Origin: Candidatus Manganitrophaceae bacterium
GTDB lineage: Bacteria > Nitrospirota > Nitrospiria > SBBL01 > Manganitrophaceae
Direction of reading: 5' to 3'
Length of the DNA: 64,000 nucleotides
Assembly: GCA_016200325.1 (NCBI GenBank)
Contig: JACQEZ010000019.1
Location: 124,001 to 188,000, forward strand
Shown: positions 17,363 through 26,888 of the stretch, in pieces
Position numbering within the stretch: the first letter of the stretch is position 1
Layout of the letters: every line of letters starts with the position of its first letter
The notes under the pieces: generated by a model
Told to the model about the DNA's origin: nothing
What the model saw: the letters and a program-made list of their open reading frames with translations, nothing else
Databases searched by the model: none
Made by a program: the position numbers and the translations under genes

Positions 17363-18190
17363 ATGTTTGAAATGTTCACATACGGCTTCATGCAGCGCGC
17401 CTTCATCGCGTCGTTTTTGATCGGACTGGTCTGCTCTGTAATCGGGGTCTTTGTCGTTTTGAAGGGGCTCTCGTTTATCGGGGCGGGGACGGCGCACGCC
17501 GCCTTTGCCGGCGTAACGCTCGCTTTTTTGATCGGCGTCAACCCGCTGCTGATGGCGGTGATCTTCGGCCTCTCCACCGTCTGGGTCACCGGTTTTTTGC
17601 AGCAGACCGGGAAAATGAAACCTGATGTCTCGATTGGAATCTTCTATACGCTGGCGATGGCGCTCGCCATCCTCTTCATCGGGCTGATGAAGGCGTACAA
17701 TCCGGAAGTCTACGGCTATCTTTTCGGAAGCATCCTCTCGGTGACGCAGACCGATTTGAAGGTGATCCTCATCCTCTCCTTCGGCATCCTCCTGACCATC
17801 TTTCTCTTTTTCAAGGAGTTTCATTTCATCTCGTTCGATCAAGAAATGGCCGAGGCGAGCGGCATTCCGGCGAAAAACCTCTTTTTCCTGCTGCTCAACC
17901 TGATCTCACTGACGATCGTCATTTCGCTTCAGGCGGTCGGCGCGATCCTCGTCTTTGCACTGCTGGTGATCCCGGCGGCGGCGGCTCAACAGTGGGCGAC
18001 GAAAATGCGAACGATGATGGCGATCTCCATTCTCATCGGCATCTCCTCCTCCTGGGCCGGGGTGATCCTCTCCTATTGGTTTGACCTCCCCTCCGGCTCG
18101 ACGATCGTCCTCCTGGCGACGTGCCTCTTTATCCTCTCCGTCCTCTTTTCTCCAAAGCGGAGAAAAAGCCGGCCGGCGAAAGCAGCCTAA
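17363..18190 (+). CDS. znuB: Zn/Mn ABC transporter permease
   Basis: A 275-residue polytopic membrane protein of the ABC-3 family with about eight helices. Signatures are GVFVVLKGLSFIGAGTAHAAFAG and LQAVGAILVFALLVIPAAAA, the latter forming the coupling region. It follows znuC after 104 bases that contain no gene. A small hairpin (18214-18230) follows the stop but has no clear T run. Confidence 0.92.
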   Translation: MFEMFTYGFMQRAFIASFLIGLVCSVIGVFVVLKGLSFIGAGTAHAAFAGVTLAFLIGVNPLLMAVIFGLSTVWVTGFLQQTGKMKPDVSIGIFYTLAMALAILFIGLMKAYNPEVYGYLFGSILSVTQTDLKVILILSFGILLTIFLFFKEFHFISFDQEMAEASGIPAKNLFFLLLNLISLTIVISLQAVGAILVFALLVIPAAAAQQWATKMRTMMAISILIGISSSWAGVILSYWFDLPSGSTIVLLATCLFILSVLFSPKRRKSRPAKAA

Positions 18191-18249
18191 AACGAATTCA
18201 TCGGCCCTTTAGATGTAGGTCCCGCCTACAGAGAAAGCGCCGCTAATCG

Positions 18250-20385
18250 TCACAACGGAAACGGAGGCTCCCCATCTATTAAGGGATCCGATACCTCTGC
18301 CTGTCCGAAAGGGACAGTAAAGTTCGCCGACGTCCGGATGCCGGGCGGGACACCGGCGGTCTCCTTGTTAATGCCGGAGATCGTGACCAGTTTCACCGTG
18401 ATCGCTTCCGTCCCCACGCTCACCCATCCGAATCCATGCCCATCCGTGTCGGCGTATTTCAGATGCCGGTTCACCTCGGGACTTTTCGCCGCCCCGATCG
18501 CCGCTCTGGAATGGGTCTCGGCCGCCGCGAGACCGGCGGCGACGCCGTTGAGGAGCGTATTGTTCAGATTGTTCACGATCGGATTTTCGCCCACCTGATC
18601 CATCGGGGTCGCATCATAGCGAATAAGCGTTTGCAATAATTTTTCATCCGCCGTCGGATTCTCCCTCTCCGAAAGCTGTCTGCCGACGGCGAAGAGGGAG
18701 ACTGAGCTGATTCCGCCGCAGACAAACTCGGTCATCGCCGGCGACCCGGTTTCAGGCGGTTTCACATCATAGTTATCGAGGACCGTTCCGGCGAAGTGGG
18801 CATGATAATCTCCGGAGAGCGAGACGACATTCTGAATATGGTTCGAGCGAAGAAACGCCATCAACTCATTTCGCTCGGAGGCATACCCGTCCCAGCTGTC
18901 GGTCGACAATACGACATCGGGCAAGCGGGTTCCGAGCGCGCTGAGATTAATAAGAAAACGCATCAACGGGACCGAGTTTCCCCAGATTTTCCAACGGGCC
19001 TCCGACTGCAACCAAAGCGCCTTCCACCAGGCTTTCTGCTTTTTCCCCAATATCGTACCGGGCGGCCGGTTAAAGCGCGGATTGATCAGGAGGCTTCCCG
19101 CAAAAATAAAACTGTTCGGATCTCCGCCGTTGGCTGTTTTGCCGGCATCGAGCAGGTTGACCAATTCCAGCGGCATCACCATCCGAGAGTGGACGAAGAC
19201 CGACCGGTCGGAGGTAATCTCTTCCGGCGCCGCATGGTCGCTTCGGTAGGAGCGATTGTCGGTCACCGCCAGCTCCAGCATCATTCCAAACCGAAAACTC
19301 CGATAAATTGAAATTGTATCGATCGCTTTGATATTCTCTCCATTGTCAGCAAAATTGGAGTCATCGACATGGACGTTCGGCGTCTCGTGAACCTCCGCGA
19401 ACTCAAATGCTTTCGTCTCCCCCAGGTCGGGATCAATGTCACCTTGGTGCAGGAGATTGACCGGCGTATATTCAAACCACGCCTGACTGGCCGCCACCCT
19501 TCGCGGCTGAGAAGGCTCGTCGGTGCTGCTGGCATCATTGTAATTCGCTTCGCTCTCCCAGCAGTCGTCTGAGAATTCATGATCGTCCCAGATATAGATA
19601 AACGGCCAGCGGGCGCGCGCCTCCTGCAAATCGGGATCGGCCATATACTCTTGATAGACATGGCGATAGTCCGCCACGGTCCGCGCATAGGCGATGCCGT
19701 CGGGCGTGGTACCCCCATCCGGAAAGGGACCGACTCCCCGTCTTTGTCCATTTTGATCAATCAGGCCGCCGTCGATTCTATTAAAAGTAGAATTGAGCGG
19801 CCGCATTAATGGATCATTGCTGGTCTCATAAATAAAATCGCCCAAATGCAACACGAAACGGATCCGCTTCTCGACCGGCTCCTTCCGATCCTCCTCGATC
19901 ATCTGGCGATACGCGCCGTAGAATCCATGCTCCCGATTCTGGCAGCTGACAAACGCAAATTGGATCTCCCGGCTGTCATCGAGGGCCGGCGCCGTTAAGG
20001 TTCTCCCGGTCGGAGACACCTGCCCGGTAGTATGAATAAACCGGTAGAAATAAAACGTATCGGATTTCAGATTATTGACGACGATCTTGAGCGTGTAGTC
20101 GCTCGCGGCGGAGACATCAAACGTTTTCTGAAGGACCAGCTGGGTGAACGCTTCATCGAGCGAGACTTCGGCCGTCACCTGCTGCTTTTGCTGATTTTGA
20201 ATCGGCAGCGCACGCGTCCAGATCACGACCGATTCAGGCCGCGGATCGCCCGAGGCGACCCCTTGGGGAAAACCGTCAAAATCGGCGCCACTTTTATGGC
20301 CGGAATGGCAAGCGGTCAGCAAACCGGGAAAGCCGGCCGCGGCAAGAAAAACACCGGAGAGTTTTAAGAAGTCCCGTCTTAACAC
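18250..20385 (-). CDS. phoD: PhoD-family alkaline phosphatase/phosphodiesterase, Tat lipoprotein
   Basis: An exported metallophosphoesterase of 711 residues. The N-terminus has a twin-arginine motif (RRDFLKLSG) and a lipobox ending LLTAC, so it is probably exported folded and lipid-anchored. The PhoD_N beta domain (about 35-130) contains FPQGVASGDPRPESVVIWTRA. The catalytic domain has FVSCQNREHGFYGAY, HLGDFIYE, YIWDDHEFSDDCW and LSGDYHAHFAG, which carry the metal ligands. It should release phosphate from esters outside the cytoplasm. It lies 123 bases after the unknown lipoprotein gene, with a strong hairpin in between. No pho box was recognised. Confidence 0.9.
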   Translation of the reverse strand: MLRRDFLKLSGVFLAAAGFPGLLTACHSGHKSGADFDGFPQGVASGDPRPESVVIWTRALPIQNQQKQQVTAEVSLDEAFTQLVLQKTFDVSAASDYTLKIVVNNLKSDTFYFYRFIHTTGQVSPTGRTLTAPALDDSREIQFAFVSCQNREHGFYGAYRQMIEEDRKEPVEKRIRFVLHLGDFIYETSNDPLMRPLNSTFNRIDGGLIDQNGQRRGVGPFPDGGTTPDGIAYARTVADYRHVYQEYMADPDLQEARARWPFIYIWDDHEFSDDCWESEANYNDASSTDEPSQPRRVAASQAWFEYTPVNLLHQGDIDPDLGETKAFEFAEVHETPNVHVDDSNFADNGENIKAIDTISIYRSFRFGMMLELAVTDNRSYRSDHAAPEEITSDRSVFVHSRMVMPLELVNLLDAGKTANGGDPNSFIFAGSLLINPRFNRPPGTILGKKQKAWWKALWLQSEARWKIWGNSVPLMRFLINLSALGTRLPDVVLSTDSWDGYASERNELMAFLRSNHIQNVVSLSGDYHAHFAGTVLDNYDVKPPETGSPAMTEFVCGGISSVSLFAVGRQLSERENPTADEKLLQTLIRYDATPMDQVGENPIVNNLNNTLLNGVAAGLAAAETHSRAAIGAAKSPEVNRHLKYADTDGHGFGWVSVGTEAITVKLVTISGINKETAGVPPGIRTSANFTVPFGQAEVSDPLIDGEPPFPL

Positions 20386-20429
20386 AATGACAAATTAACA
20401 AAAACCCAAATAAAAAACCGCGAATCGAA

Positions 20430-20456
20430 GTCTCCCCCAGCAAAGCTGGAGGAGAC
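20430..20456 (-). terminator. Hairpin between lipoprotein and phoD genes
   Basis: Outer arms GTCTCC (20430-20435) and GGAGAC (20451-20456) enclose an inner CAGC/GCTG stem. On the minus strand it is followed about a dozen bases later by TTTTTTATTT. It could attenuate read-through from the lipoprotein gene into phoD. Confidence 0.4.
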
Positions 20457-20508
20457 CCGATCTTCTCAATCACCAGGAACAACGACTTACCTGCCAACAC
20501 AGGTGATC

Positions 20509-21996
20509 TTATTTCTTGCTACCACTGCTGGGACAGGGCGTATCGACAATGGATGCCCCTAAATTTGGTGCCAAAGTGAAACAGGTATTCTCTGTATGTG
20601 TAAGATTTACCGAGCCAAACTCCCCCGTGCTGGTGCTCGTGACCGAACCACTACTGACCTTAAATAGAGGCGATCCGGTCGTGCTGTCGAGAAGAGTCCA
20701 TTTGGCGGCTGACGGTATTAACACATCATAGGTGCCGGTCTTCCCGTCGACCAGCCCAAGCGTATCCTTCTGGTCATAATGCCGGTGGAACGCTTGGTCG
20801 AAGGTGATGCTGCTATCCGCCCCATTGATTGTCACCCCAAAGGTATCGAGCGAGAGTTTAAAATCGGTATCGGGCGATTCGGTTGCATCCAGAGTCGCCG
20901 GGACGCCGCCGATGCCTAAATTCGTGACGATCAGCTTGTCCGGGGTTAATTCTGCGTGCAGGGTCAACTGATTCAGATTCAGTTTCGTTGGATGCTTTGC
21001 TAAATCCGAGCCATCCAGAGGGAACCCTGCAGCAAGCGCGCCGAGATTAATGGAGGCAGACCCCGTCCCGGCAGGACCATCCGCGATCAGGTCAACCACG
21101 TTCTCTGCGGCAGCAAGGGTGATATTGATGTTGGTCGCAGCATCTACAATGTTAATTGCTTGCTTGATCGAAAGGGCGATCTCGCCATGGTCCGGGCCGA
21201 GATCTGTAAAGGTGGTCCTTACAATTCCTTCCAAGGTCTGTGGAAGACCGGCGGGAGGAAGATTTGCGGTATCAATAAATCCCTGCGCCACCAGGGCTGA
21301 AGCGATGACTTTTAACTCCGCAAGATCAAATTGAATGAAGGCGGTGCTGGGAGCATACCCGATTGTCACCAGAACGTGCCCATCATACGTGATATCAAGG
21401 GTGCCGTCATCCTGTGTGCTGCCGGGTGTCAATACCGCTCGGACGTGGCTATAAAAATCGACACACTTTCCCGTTCCGAGGCTGTCCAATGCCTGCTGAA
21501 TCTGACTGAGTACTGGATCACCGCAGAGGGCTGCTTCATCCGGGTCGAATGTGACAGTATTTCCGGTTTGAGTCCCATTCGTTAAAATTAATGGGATGGC
21601 GGTGTCTAGTTGTTGACCCAGTTGGGCCGTCGGATCGGTGCCGGGGTCCGGCGGCGTCATACCGAGCGCCTTAAGAACGGACCCACTCGCCGACGAGTTG
21701 GCTGCAACTTTGCCGAGGGCGCCCACAATGCTTTTTGAAGTTCCCCCAATATTTTTAACCGCGCCCGCTTTGGCCTGATCCGGCGTTTGAGGCGTCGGAT
21801 TTGGATTGTTACCCGCCTGGCCTCCCCCCCCTCCGCTGCCGCATGCCACGAGAATTCCGGCGACGACGAAAAATAAAAATCCGAGCAGGTCCCGCCGCAG
21901 AGAGGGTGACCCCAGCCGGTCCCAGCTGCCGCTTGATCGCTTTACGCTCTTTTCCAGATCGATTGAATCTTTCTTTTTATCGGTTCTCCAAAACAT
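20509..21996 (-). CDS. Predicted lipoprotein of unknown function
   Basis: A 495-residue protein not recognised. A charged N-terminal lead of about 34 residues precedes a hydrophobic segment and a lipobox (GILVAC), then a Gly-rich and Pro/Asn/Thr-rich linker. The mature part is rich in Thr, Asp, Leu and Gly with alternating hydrophobic stretches, as in a beta-rich or LolA/LppX-like barrel. Four late Cys pairs may form disulfides. AAAGGA precedes the ATG at 21996. It has a promoter about 300 bases upstream and hence a long leader. phoD follows on the same strand. Exported lipid-anchored protein is the most that can be said. Confidence 0.7.
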   Translation of the reverse strand: MFWRTDKKKDSIDLEKSVKRSSGSWDRLGSPSLRRDLLGFLFFVVAGILVACGSGGGGGQAGNNPNPTPQTPDQAKAGAVKNIGGTSKSIVGALGKVAANSSASGSVLKALGMTPPDPGTDPTAQLGQQLDTAIPLILTNGTQTGNTVTFDPDEAALCGDPVLSQIQQALDSLGTGKCVDFYSHVRAVLTPGSTQDDGTLDITYDGHVLVTIGYAPSTAFIQFDLAELKVIASALVAQGFIDTANLPPAGLPQTLEGIVRTTFTDLGPDHGEIALSIKQAINIVDAATNINITLAAAENVVDLIADGPAGTGSASINLGALAAGFPLDGSDLAKHPTKLNLNQLTLHAELTPDKLIVTNLGIGGVPATLDATESPDTDFKLSLDTFGVTINGADSSITFDQAFHRHYDQKDTLGLVDGKTGTYDVLIPSAAKWTLLDSTTGSPLFKVSSGSVTSTSTGEFGSVNLTHTENTCFTLAPNLGASIVDTPCPSSGSKK

Positions 21997-22503
21997 GATT
22001 GTCTTCCTTTCTCGCTATTGTCAACAGTTGAGGTGCCTGTGCTCCCACCCTCCCAATGCAGCCCGGAGCCGGGTTGCGTCATCTTAATGATCGAATCCAA
22101 GATCCTTTCACTCATTCCAAAACAGGTCGCATCCTTGCTGACAAAAGCGGCAATCACTTTCGTTCCTAAGCCGAAAACGAGGGTCTCGGTCCCCTGAGCA
22201 CCCTCGATGATCGGCTAAAACGCCCTTTCTTTGAGTTGCAGATTGAGCGGTATATCTTAAAAAATGGTTCTATACCAAAATGGTTTTTCAGGGGGCTTAT
22301 TCTATAGAGGTTTCCCTTGACAGAGTCAACCCCCTCTTTGGAGGGGGGGACGCTTGACAAGAACGAGGGGTGCGATGGGAAGGAGAAAAGCGGCTTTCAT
22401 AGGCCAACCAGACGGTGGGTCGAAGTCGATTTCTATTCGAGTTTTATTGCGACCGAGCGCCATCTGAAAATGGCTTCGGCTAAGACGTCGGCGGGAGCTG
22501 CTC
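21997..22503 (-). other. Intergenic 507-base stretch: long leader of the lipoprotein gene
   Basis: No convincing gene is present. The minus-strand promoter at 22301-22329 would give an untranslated leader of about 300 bases. The leader can fold: it contains a GAGGGT...ACCCTC pairing near 22170-22215 and repeated ACCATTTT near 22270-22295. Short open frames inside lack ribosome sites and family resemblance. The kinase gene ends at 22504, and a CCCCCTC/GAGGGGG hairpin (22330-22347) may terminate it weakly. Confidence 0.4.
22301..22329 (-). promoter_or_regulatory. Promoter for the lipoprotein gene
   Basis: On the minus strand TTGACT (22329-22324) and TATAGA (22306-22301) are 17 bases apart, giving a start of transcription near 22294. 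Confidence 0.5.
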
Positions 22504-25197
22504 TCAGGAGGTGGACCCCAGGAACATTCGTTCAAGGCCGATATTCGCATGAAAGGCAAAATGCAGGAACAATTGATAATCTTCCTGGCTGATCGTGTCG
22601 TGGGTGACGGCCTTGTCGGCGTAGAAAAACCCGATGACATTCCCCTTGGCGTGAATCGGGCTGATCACGAAGGAGCGGGAGCCGAAGAAAGCAATGAAGC
22701 GCTTGGAGATCAGCGGTCGCGTCGGATCACTGCCGACATCTTGGACGAAGACCGCCTTTTTATCCGAATAGACCTTTCCGAAAATATTATCGGCGGGATC
22801 GTTGGGAAAGCTCAACCGACTCGCCAGATCCTGAGACATCGCGCCGAGACCGTACCGTCCCATAATTTGCGTTTTCGAAGGATTACAGAGGATGAGAAGC
22901 GCCCGATCAAATCCGATCCCGCGATGAATCCCCTCTAGAATCGCGCTGAAGAGAACATTGATGTCTTGGCTTTCGGCAATGTGGTTGGAGATGTCTCGCA
23001 GGAGTTTCAATTGAAGCGAGGGCCGGTCGATCTCTTCCGGCTTCTCCGGCGCTGCTGTTTTCCCCGTCTCTTTCTTCTCCGTCACTTCCGGCTCAGCCGT
23101 CGCTTCTTCCACCTGCGCGGGAGCCGCCGGCGCCGCCGCCTCGGCCGCCTCGGGGGCTTGGAAGATCTCTCCCAGACGCTCCAGCAAATCGCTCCGGGGG
23201 GAGGCTTTCGACTCGGACGTAATCACCGGCGGCTTGAATTTCTCCGCCTCGATCTCAAAGCTGTCTGAAACCTCCCTGATATTTTTATAGGCCTTCTGGA
23301 TCAGACCGACCCCCTCCTCCGGCGGAATATTCAAGCAGACTTCCATCTGTTGCATCAATCCGTCCATCTCTTCTTGGGTCCCTTTTTCTTTGAAGAGATT
23401 GCCGACCACTCTGTTTGCGAGGTACGCCACCGCCCAGAGCTGCTCTCGAGGGGTGTGCGCCGGAGAAAAAAGGATCTGGTCGGAGGCGGCCAACGGCTCC
23501 ACCAGATGATCCGGAACCCGGCACTCTTTGGCCATGGTGATTCCGAGCTGGTTGACGGAGGCCCCCAAGACCTGTTGTTCCGCTTTCCACAAAGGGAGCC
23601 CCGACTTTTCCACCAGCTCCTGGATCTCAAGATGCGATTCGGGAAGATAATAGGCGAGCGAGATCGGCCCGAGGTTGTAAAAGAGCGTCGCGAGAAAGAG
23701 CTCTTCCTGTTTCGGATAGTGAAGGCGCTCCCCCAATTCTCTCGCCAAGGTGGCCGCGATGAAGGAGTCGGCAATGATCTTTTTTAAATCGACCTTCGGG
23801 TGCTGTTTCTGGAAGAGCTCCACGAAGGAAAGCCCGAGGCTGACCGAGCGGATCATGTCGAGCCCCAGCACCACGACGGCCCTGGAGACGGTGAAGACCT
23901 CTCCATATCCGGAATTGAAGTAAGCCGAATTGGCCACCTTCAGGACCTTGACGGCAAATCCCTGATCCTGCAAGATGCTCCTCGCCACATCGGCGGCGCC
24001 GGACACTTTGTCTTCCGCCGCCCGAAGCGTCTGAATGACCGTATCGCGCAAAACGGGAAGATCTCCTCGGGCCTGAATCCGCCCTTGCAACCTTTCGAGG
24101 ATCGGTGTCTTCGGCGTGGAGACCGGCTCTCTCTTCGGAACCTCCGGTTTGGGACGGGCGGGGGCCGCTCTTAAAGAACCCAAAGAAGAAGATCCGCCAT
24201 TGCGTGGGACCGGCGCTTTTTCCGCGGTGGCCAAGGCGGCCTTTTTCATTCGGGCCCGCTCTTTCTCAATCTCCTCGGTAAAAAGTTCATGGAGCGTTTG
24301 CGCCAGCGCTGTTTGAATCTCGCTGAGCGGCTTCGACAAACAGCGCTCCAGCTCCTGCTGCATCTGCGCCGCTGAGGGATACCGATTCCCCGCCTCCTTG
24401 GCGAGCGCCTTCGACATGACCCTTTCAACCGGCTCTGAGATTTCAGCATTGAATCGGCGCGGCGGATCGAATTTCGCTTCTCGAACGCGATCGAGCGTGT
24501 TGATTTCGCTCTCCCCCTTAAACAGCCGCTTGCCGGTTGCACACTCGTACAAGACGATGCCGAGCGAAAAAAGATCCGAGCGATGATCGATCCCCTTTCC
24601 CCACGCCTGCTCGGGCGACATGTAGGCGATTTTTCCTTTCAGGGTTCCGGTCCGGGTCTCGTTCTCTTGAAGGGCGACCTTCGCGATTCCGAAGTCGACC
24701 AGCTTGATCTCTCCATCGTAGGAGATCAAAATGTTTTGCGGGCTGATGTCGCGGTGAACCAGGTTCAGCTCTTTTCCGTGGAGATCTTTCTTCTTGTGCG
24801 CATGCTCCAACCCGCTGCAGACACGGCTGACGATGAAAAGGATCTGATCGATCGAAAGGGGCCGGTTGCGCTTCCGGCTCTGCTCCAGGATGGTCCGAAG
24901 GTCCCGTCCGGTCACATATTCCATTCCGATATAGAGCGACGCTTCGACCTCGCCGAAATCGAACACCTGAGCGATATTCGGATGGGAGAGCTGGGCCGCG
25001 ACCTTCGCTTCGTTGATGAACATTGAAACGAACTCGGCGTTTTCGGTAAAGTGCGGAAGGATCCGTTTGATCGCGAGTAGCCGCTCGAACCCCTTCGATC
25101 CGGTCTGCTTGGCGAGGAAAACTTCGGCCATGCCCCCTTTGGCAATCTGATCGATGAGGAGATATTTTCCGTATTGCGCGGGGAAATCGGCCGGCAT
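22504..25197 (-). CDS. Ser/Thr protein kinase-HDOD-GAF fusion
   Basis: A 897-residue soluble signalling protein. The start at 25197 (MPADFPAQYGKYLL) puts the kinase at the N-terminus; an earlier frame start at 25275 adds 26 residues. The Hanks-type kinase (about 10-280) has GGMAEVFLAK, the catalytic Lys in LLAIKRIL, HRDISPQNIL, DFGIAK and MSPEQAWG. After an Ala/Pro linker an HDOD domain (about 365-570) contains ARSILQDQGFAVKVLKVANSAYF and VVVLGLDMIRSV. A low-complexity Ala/Glu-rich linker leads to a C-terminal GAF domain (about 740-890) with FDRALLILCNPS and VISPIHAKGNVIGFFYADKAV. HDOD has no metal-binding HD pair. The target and ligand are unknown. No membrane segment is present. Confidence 0.9.
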   Translation of the reverse strand: MPADFPAQYGKYLLIDQIAKGGMAEVFLAKQTGSKGFERLLAIKRILPHFTENAEFVSMFINEAKVAAQLSHPNIAQVFDFGEVEASLYIGMEYVTGRDLRTILEQSRKRNRPLSIDQILFIVSRVCSGLEHAHKKKDLHGKELNLVHRDISPQNILISYDGEIKLVDFGIAKVALQENETRTGTLKGKIAYMSPEQAWGKGIDHRSDLFSLGIVLYECATGKRLFKGESEINTLDRVREAKFDPPRRFNAEISEPVERVMSKALAKEAGNRYPSAAQMQQELERCLSKPLSEIQTALAQTLHELFTEEIEKERARMKKAALATAEKAPVPRNGGSSSLGSLRAAPARPKPEVPKREPVSTPKTPILERLQGRIQARGDLPVLRDTVIQTLRAAEDKVSGAADVARSILQDQGFAVKVLKVANSAYFNSGYGEVFTVSRAVVVLGLDMIRSVSLGLSFVELFQKQHPKVDLKKIIADSFIAATLARELGERLHYPKQEELFLATLFYNLGPISLAYYLPESHLEIQELVEKSGLPLWKAEQQVLGASVNQLGITMAKECRVPDHLVEPLAASDQILFSPAHTPREQLWAVAYLANRVVGNLFKEKGTQEEMDGLMQQMEVCLNIPPEEGVGLIQKAYKNIREVSDSFEIEAEKFKPPVITSESKASPRSDLLERLGEIFQAPEAAEAAAPAAPAQVEEATAEPEVTEKKETGKTAAPEKPEEIDRPSLQLKLLRDISNHIAESQDINVLFSAILEGIHRGIGFDRALLILCNPSKTQIMGRYGLGAMSQDLASRLSFPNDPADNIFGKVYSDKKAVFVQDVGSDPTRPLISKRFIAFFGSRSFVISPIHAKGNVIGFFYADKAVTHDTISQEDYQLFLHFAFHANIGLERMFLGSTS

Positions 25198-25380
25198 TTC
25201 GGGTCGCCCTCTATTGATGGTCGGGATACGCGTTATGAAGCGTTGAGGAAAAAAGGAAAGAAGATCTATAAGCAAGTAAATCGTACGGTGCCGAACTTGT
25301 CAAGGAAAGGGCGAACTGAAGGAAGGGGGTCGCGTCCGCGAAGCGATCGAAGACGCCGAACAAATGAAGTCATCGATGCG

Positions 25381-25409
25381 CCCTCAGGCTGGACGCTGAG
25401 GGATTTTTC
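25381..25409 (+). terminator. Rho-independent-type hairpin, plus orientation
   Basis: CCCTCAG (25381-25387) pairs with CTGAGGG (25396-25402) and is followed by ATTTTTC. The T run is on the plus strand although both flanking genes are on the minus strand, so it would stop antisense transcription entering the malic enzyme gene. Confidence 0.4.
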
Positions 25410-25430
25410 AACCGCTTGCTCACGCGGGGT

Positions 25431-26861
25431 CTATTCCGGGTCGTTTGTAATCTTCTTTTCCCGACGGGCCACCCCGGTCTCGGTCGCCGCTGTCGCCACT
25501 GCCTGCGCCACCGCCTTTGCGACCTTGTGATTAAAGACGCCGGGAACGATATAATCTTCGGAGAGTTCATCCTTGCGGATCACCGAAGCGATGGCGTGCG
25601 CGGCGGCCAAATTCATCGCATCGTTAATTTCGGAGGCGCGGACATCGAGCGCGCCGCGGAAGATGCCGGGGAAGGCGAGGACGTTGTTGATTTGGTTCGG
25701 ATAGTCGGAGCGGCCGGTCGCCATAATCCGGACGATCCCTTCCGTCTCCTCCGGCATGATCTCCGGGGTTGGATTGGCGAGCGCGAAGACGATCGGATCG
25801 CGCGCCATCTTCTTTACCGCCGCGGCGCTCAAGGCGCCAGCGACTGAAACACCGATGAAGACATCGGCCCCCGCCAACGCATCATCCAGCTTTCCCTTCA
25901 GCCGATTCGGATTGGTCTTTTTTGCATAGTCGCGTTTGACCGGGTTCATATCGCCCCTCCGGCCGGCGTAGATGATCCCGGCCCGGTCGCAGCCGATGAT
26001 CTTCTTCACCCCGGAGGAGAGGAGGATCTCGCTGATGGCAACCCCGGCCGCTCCCACCCCGTTGACAACCACCTTCAGATCTTCCATTTTCTTTTTGACA
26101 ATCTTCACGGCGTTCAGCAGGGCGGCCAATACAACAACCGCGGTTCCATGTTGATCGTCGTGAAACACGGGGATGTCGAGCGTCTTCTTGAGGCGCTGCT
26201 CCACCTCGAAGCAGCGGGGCGAGGAGATATCTTCCAAATTGATCCCGCCGAAACCGGTGGCAATCCGCTGGACCGTCTCGACGATCTCGTCGGTCTCTTG
26301 CGTCGCCAGGCAGATCGGGTAGGCATCGATTCCGCCGAACTCTTTGAAGAGCATCGCCTTCCCCTCCATCACCGGCATCGCCGCCTCCGGCCCGATGTTG
26401 CCGAGCCCCAAGACCGCCGAGCCGTCGGTGACGACGGCGACGCTGTTCTTCTTGATCGTCAGCGAAAACGCCTTGCTCTTGTCTTCATGGATCGCCATGC
26501 AGACCTGCGCCACCCCCGGCGTGTAGACCCGGGAGAGGTCGTCGCGGGTCTTGATCGGAATGCGGTTGGCGATCTCGATCTTTCCGCCGAGATGAAGCAG
26601 GAAGGTCCGGTCGGAGAGATGGACGACTTCGACCGCCGGGATCTGCTTGACCGCATCGACAATCCGGGCCGTGTGCGCTTCATCCCGGGTGCTGACGGTG
26701 AGGTCCCGGGTGATCACCCCGCGATCGACGCTGACGATATCGATCGCGCCGATATCGCCGCCGGCCTTTCCGATCGCCGACGTGATCTGGCCGAGCATGC
26801 CGATCTGGTTTTTGAATTTAAGCCGGAGGGTGACGCTTCGACTGGCGCTGGGATAAACCAT
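25431..26861 (-). CDS. Malic enzyme (NAD(P)-dependent) with N-terminal ACT domain
   Basis: A 476-residue enzyme converting malate to pyruvate and CO2. Residues 1-85 form an ACT domain ([18 protein letters not shown]), an amino-acid-sensing module absent from the smallest malic enzymes. The catalytic part has YTPGVAQVC, the Tyr/Lys region, [40 protein letters not shown] with metal-binding Asp, and [13 protein letters not shown] for the nucleotide. It lacks the phosphotransacetylase-like tail of MaeB. The prohibitin gene lies 27 bases upstream on the same strand, a likely operon. Allosteric control by an amino acid is plausible from the ACT domain. Confidence 0.93.
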   Translation of the reverse strand: MVYPSASRSVTLRLKFKNQIGMLGQITSAIGKAGGDIGAIDIVSVDRGVITRDLTVSTRDEAHTARIVDAVKQIPAVEVVHLSDRTFLLHLGGKIEIANRIPIKTRDDLSRVYTPGVAQVCMAIHEDKSKAFSLTIKKNSVAVVTDGSAVLGLGNIGPEAAMPVMEGKAMLFKEFGGIDAYPICLATQETDEIVETVQRIATGFGGINLEDISSPRCFEVEQRLKKTLDIPVFHDDQHGTAVVVLAALLNAVKIVKKKMEDLKVVVNGVGAAGVAISEILLSSGVKKIIGCDRAGIIYAGRRGDMNPVKRDYAKKTNPNRLKGKLDDALAGADVFIGVSVAGALSAAAVKKMARDPIVFALANPTPEIMPEETEGIVRIMATGRSDYPNQINNVLAFPGIFRGALDVRASEINDAMNLAAAHAIASVIRKDELSEDYIVPGVFNHKVAKAVAQAVATAATETGVARREKKITNDPE

Positions 26862-26888
26862 CTTTGACCTCTATCCTTTACTTTGCCT

